The position numbers were made by a program, and so were the translations under genes. From NCBI RefSeq assembly GCF_000808015.1, contig NZ_JWHR01000058.1, positions 1 to 13,205 of the forward strand: 13,205 nucleotides of DNA, given 5' to 3'. Position 1 is the stretch's first letter. Every line of letters starts with the position of its first letter. Under the pieces are notes generated by a model. That model was given only the letters and a program-made list of their open reading frames with translations. It ran no database searches and was not told the DNA's origin. The stretch is from Terrisporobacter othiniensis. GTDB taxonomy: Bacteria; Bacillota; Clostridia; Peptostreptococcales; Peptostreptococcaceae. Below, piece by piece: positions 12,991 through 13,205 of the stretch.

Positions 12991-13205
12991 TGAACTGCAC
13001 CCTTCATGTGGAACAATATAAAACAACCTAGGCTACCTTTTTCTTGTATTTTACAGGAGAAAGGTAGTTTAATTTTGCCTGTATTCTTTCTTTGTTATAA
13101 TAATCTATATATTGAGATACAATTTCAATCACCCATTTACTTGATAAATTCTTTAATCCTTGAGAATAGAATGCTTCTGTCTTCAATGATGAAAAGAAAC
13201 TTTCC
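12991..13205 (-). mobile_element. IS3-family (IS150 group) insertion sequence, one end
   Basis: The element's transposase-proximal end lies at 12991, where TGAACTGCACCC begins, a terminus typical of IS150-like elements (TG...GCACCC). The element continues beyond the window, so the other end, the first ORF and any target duplication cannot be seen. The bases just outside (12988-12990) are ATA, which would be the flanking direct repeat if a 3-bp duplication was made. Confidence 0.85.
13028..13205 (-). CDS. IS3-family transposase (OrfB), C-terminal end
   Basis: The last 58 residues of the transposase are visible; the rest lies beyond the window edge. They begin at ESFFSSLKTEAF, where the first Glu is the catalytic Glu of the DDE triad and the Lys seven residues on is the conserved K/R of retroviral-type integrases. 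The typical ending IDYYNKERIQAKLNYLSPVKY follows, with the stop at 13028-13030. It is intact as far as it can be read. In complete elements this ORF is expressed from orfA by -1 frameshifting, which cannot be checked here. Confidence 0.93.
   Translation of the reverse strand, partial: ESFFSSLKTEAFYSQGLKNLSSKWVIEIVSQYIDYYNKERIQAKLNYLSPVKYKKKVA

Overview
The window looks like chromosomal DNA of a low-GC Gram-positive anaerobe of the class Clostridia (Clostridium or Peptostreptococcaceae type). The evidence is strong AT richness with A/T-ending codons, G-rich Shine-Dalgarno sites before nearly every gene, short hairpin-plus-T terminators, and the gene set: YhgE/Pip protein, SigI/RsgI pair, beta-type DAHP synthase beside a separate AroQ chorismate mutase, and an IS150-like element. 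I cannot name a species. Twelve of fourteen coding regions, counting a truncated transposase, lie on the minus strand; only the HAD phosphatase and the DEAD-box helicase are on plus.

Layout. 1-2500: a YhgE/Pip-type membrane protein with its terminator and a gene-free AT-rich upstream region. 2480-4262: a stand-alone NifU C-terminal-domain protein and a secreted purple-acid-phosphatase-like metallophosphoesterase. 4433-5121: a Gph/PpaX-like HAD phosphatase ending in a symmetrical terminator shared with the convergent aro operon. 5129-6760: aroF (DAHP synthase) and an aroQ-type chorismate mutase, 17 nt apart, which together begin and branch the aromatic pathway. They are preceded by an unusual 340-nt region of consecutive hairpins that includes a strong terminator. 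6764-7865: a CPBP-family membrane protein and a small coiled-coil/HTH protein. 8087-9437: the helicase, preceded by a long leader able to fold into a closed multi-stem structure and, alternatively, to pair with its own ribosome-binding site. 9436-11809: an orphan 88-aa gene, then a compact sigI-rsgI-yaiI unit. 12045-12990: an aldo/keto reductase. 12991-13205: one end of an IS3-family (IS150 group) element that runs off the window.

How the genes work together. Only two clusters show functional coupling: chorismate mutase with DAHP synthase, and SigI with its membrane anti-sigma factor RsgI, where the DUF188 nuclease-like YaiI protein follows by 14 nt. The RsgI here has the N-terminal anti-sigma domain, one membrane span and the conserved Asn-Pro site. 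In place of a carbohydrate-binding or glycosidase domain it ends in an all-acidic tail encoded by a 9-bp tandem repeat. The most interesting candidates for new biology are the RNA leaders of the helicase and of the aro operon. No phage, CRISPR, defence or biosynthetic island is visible.
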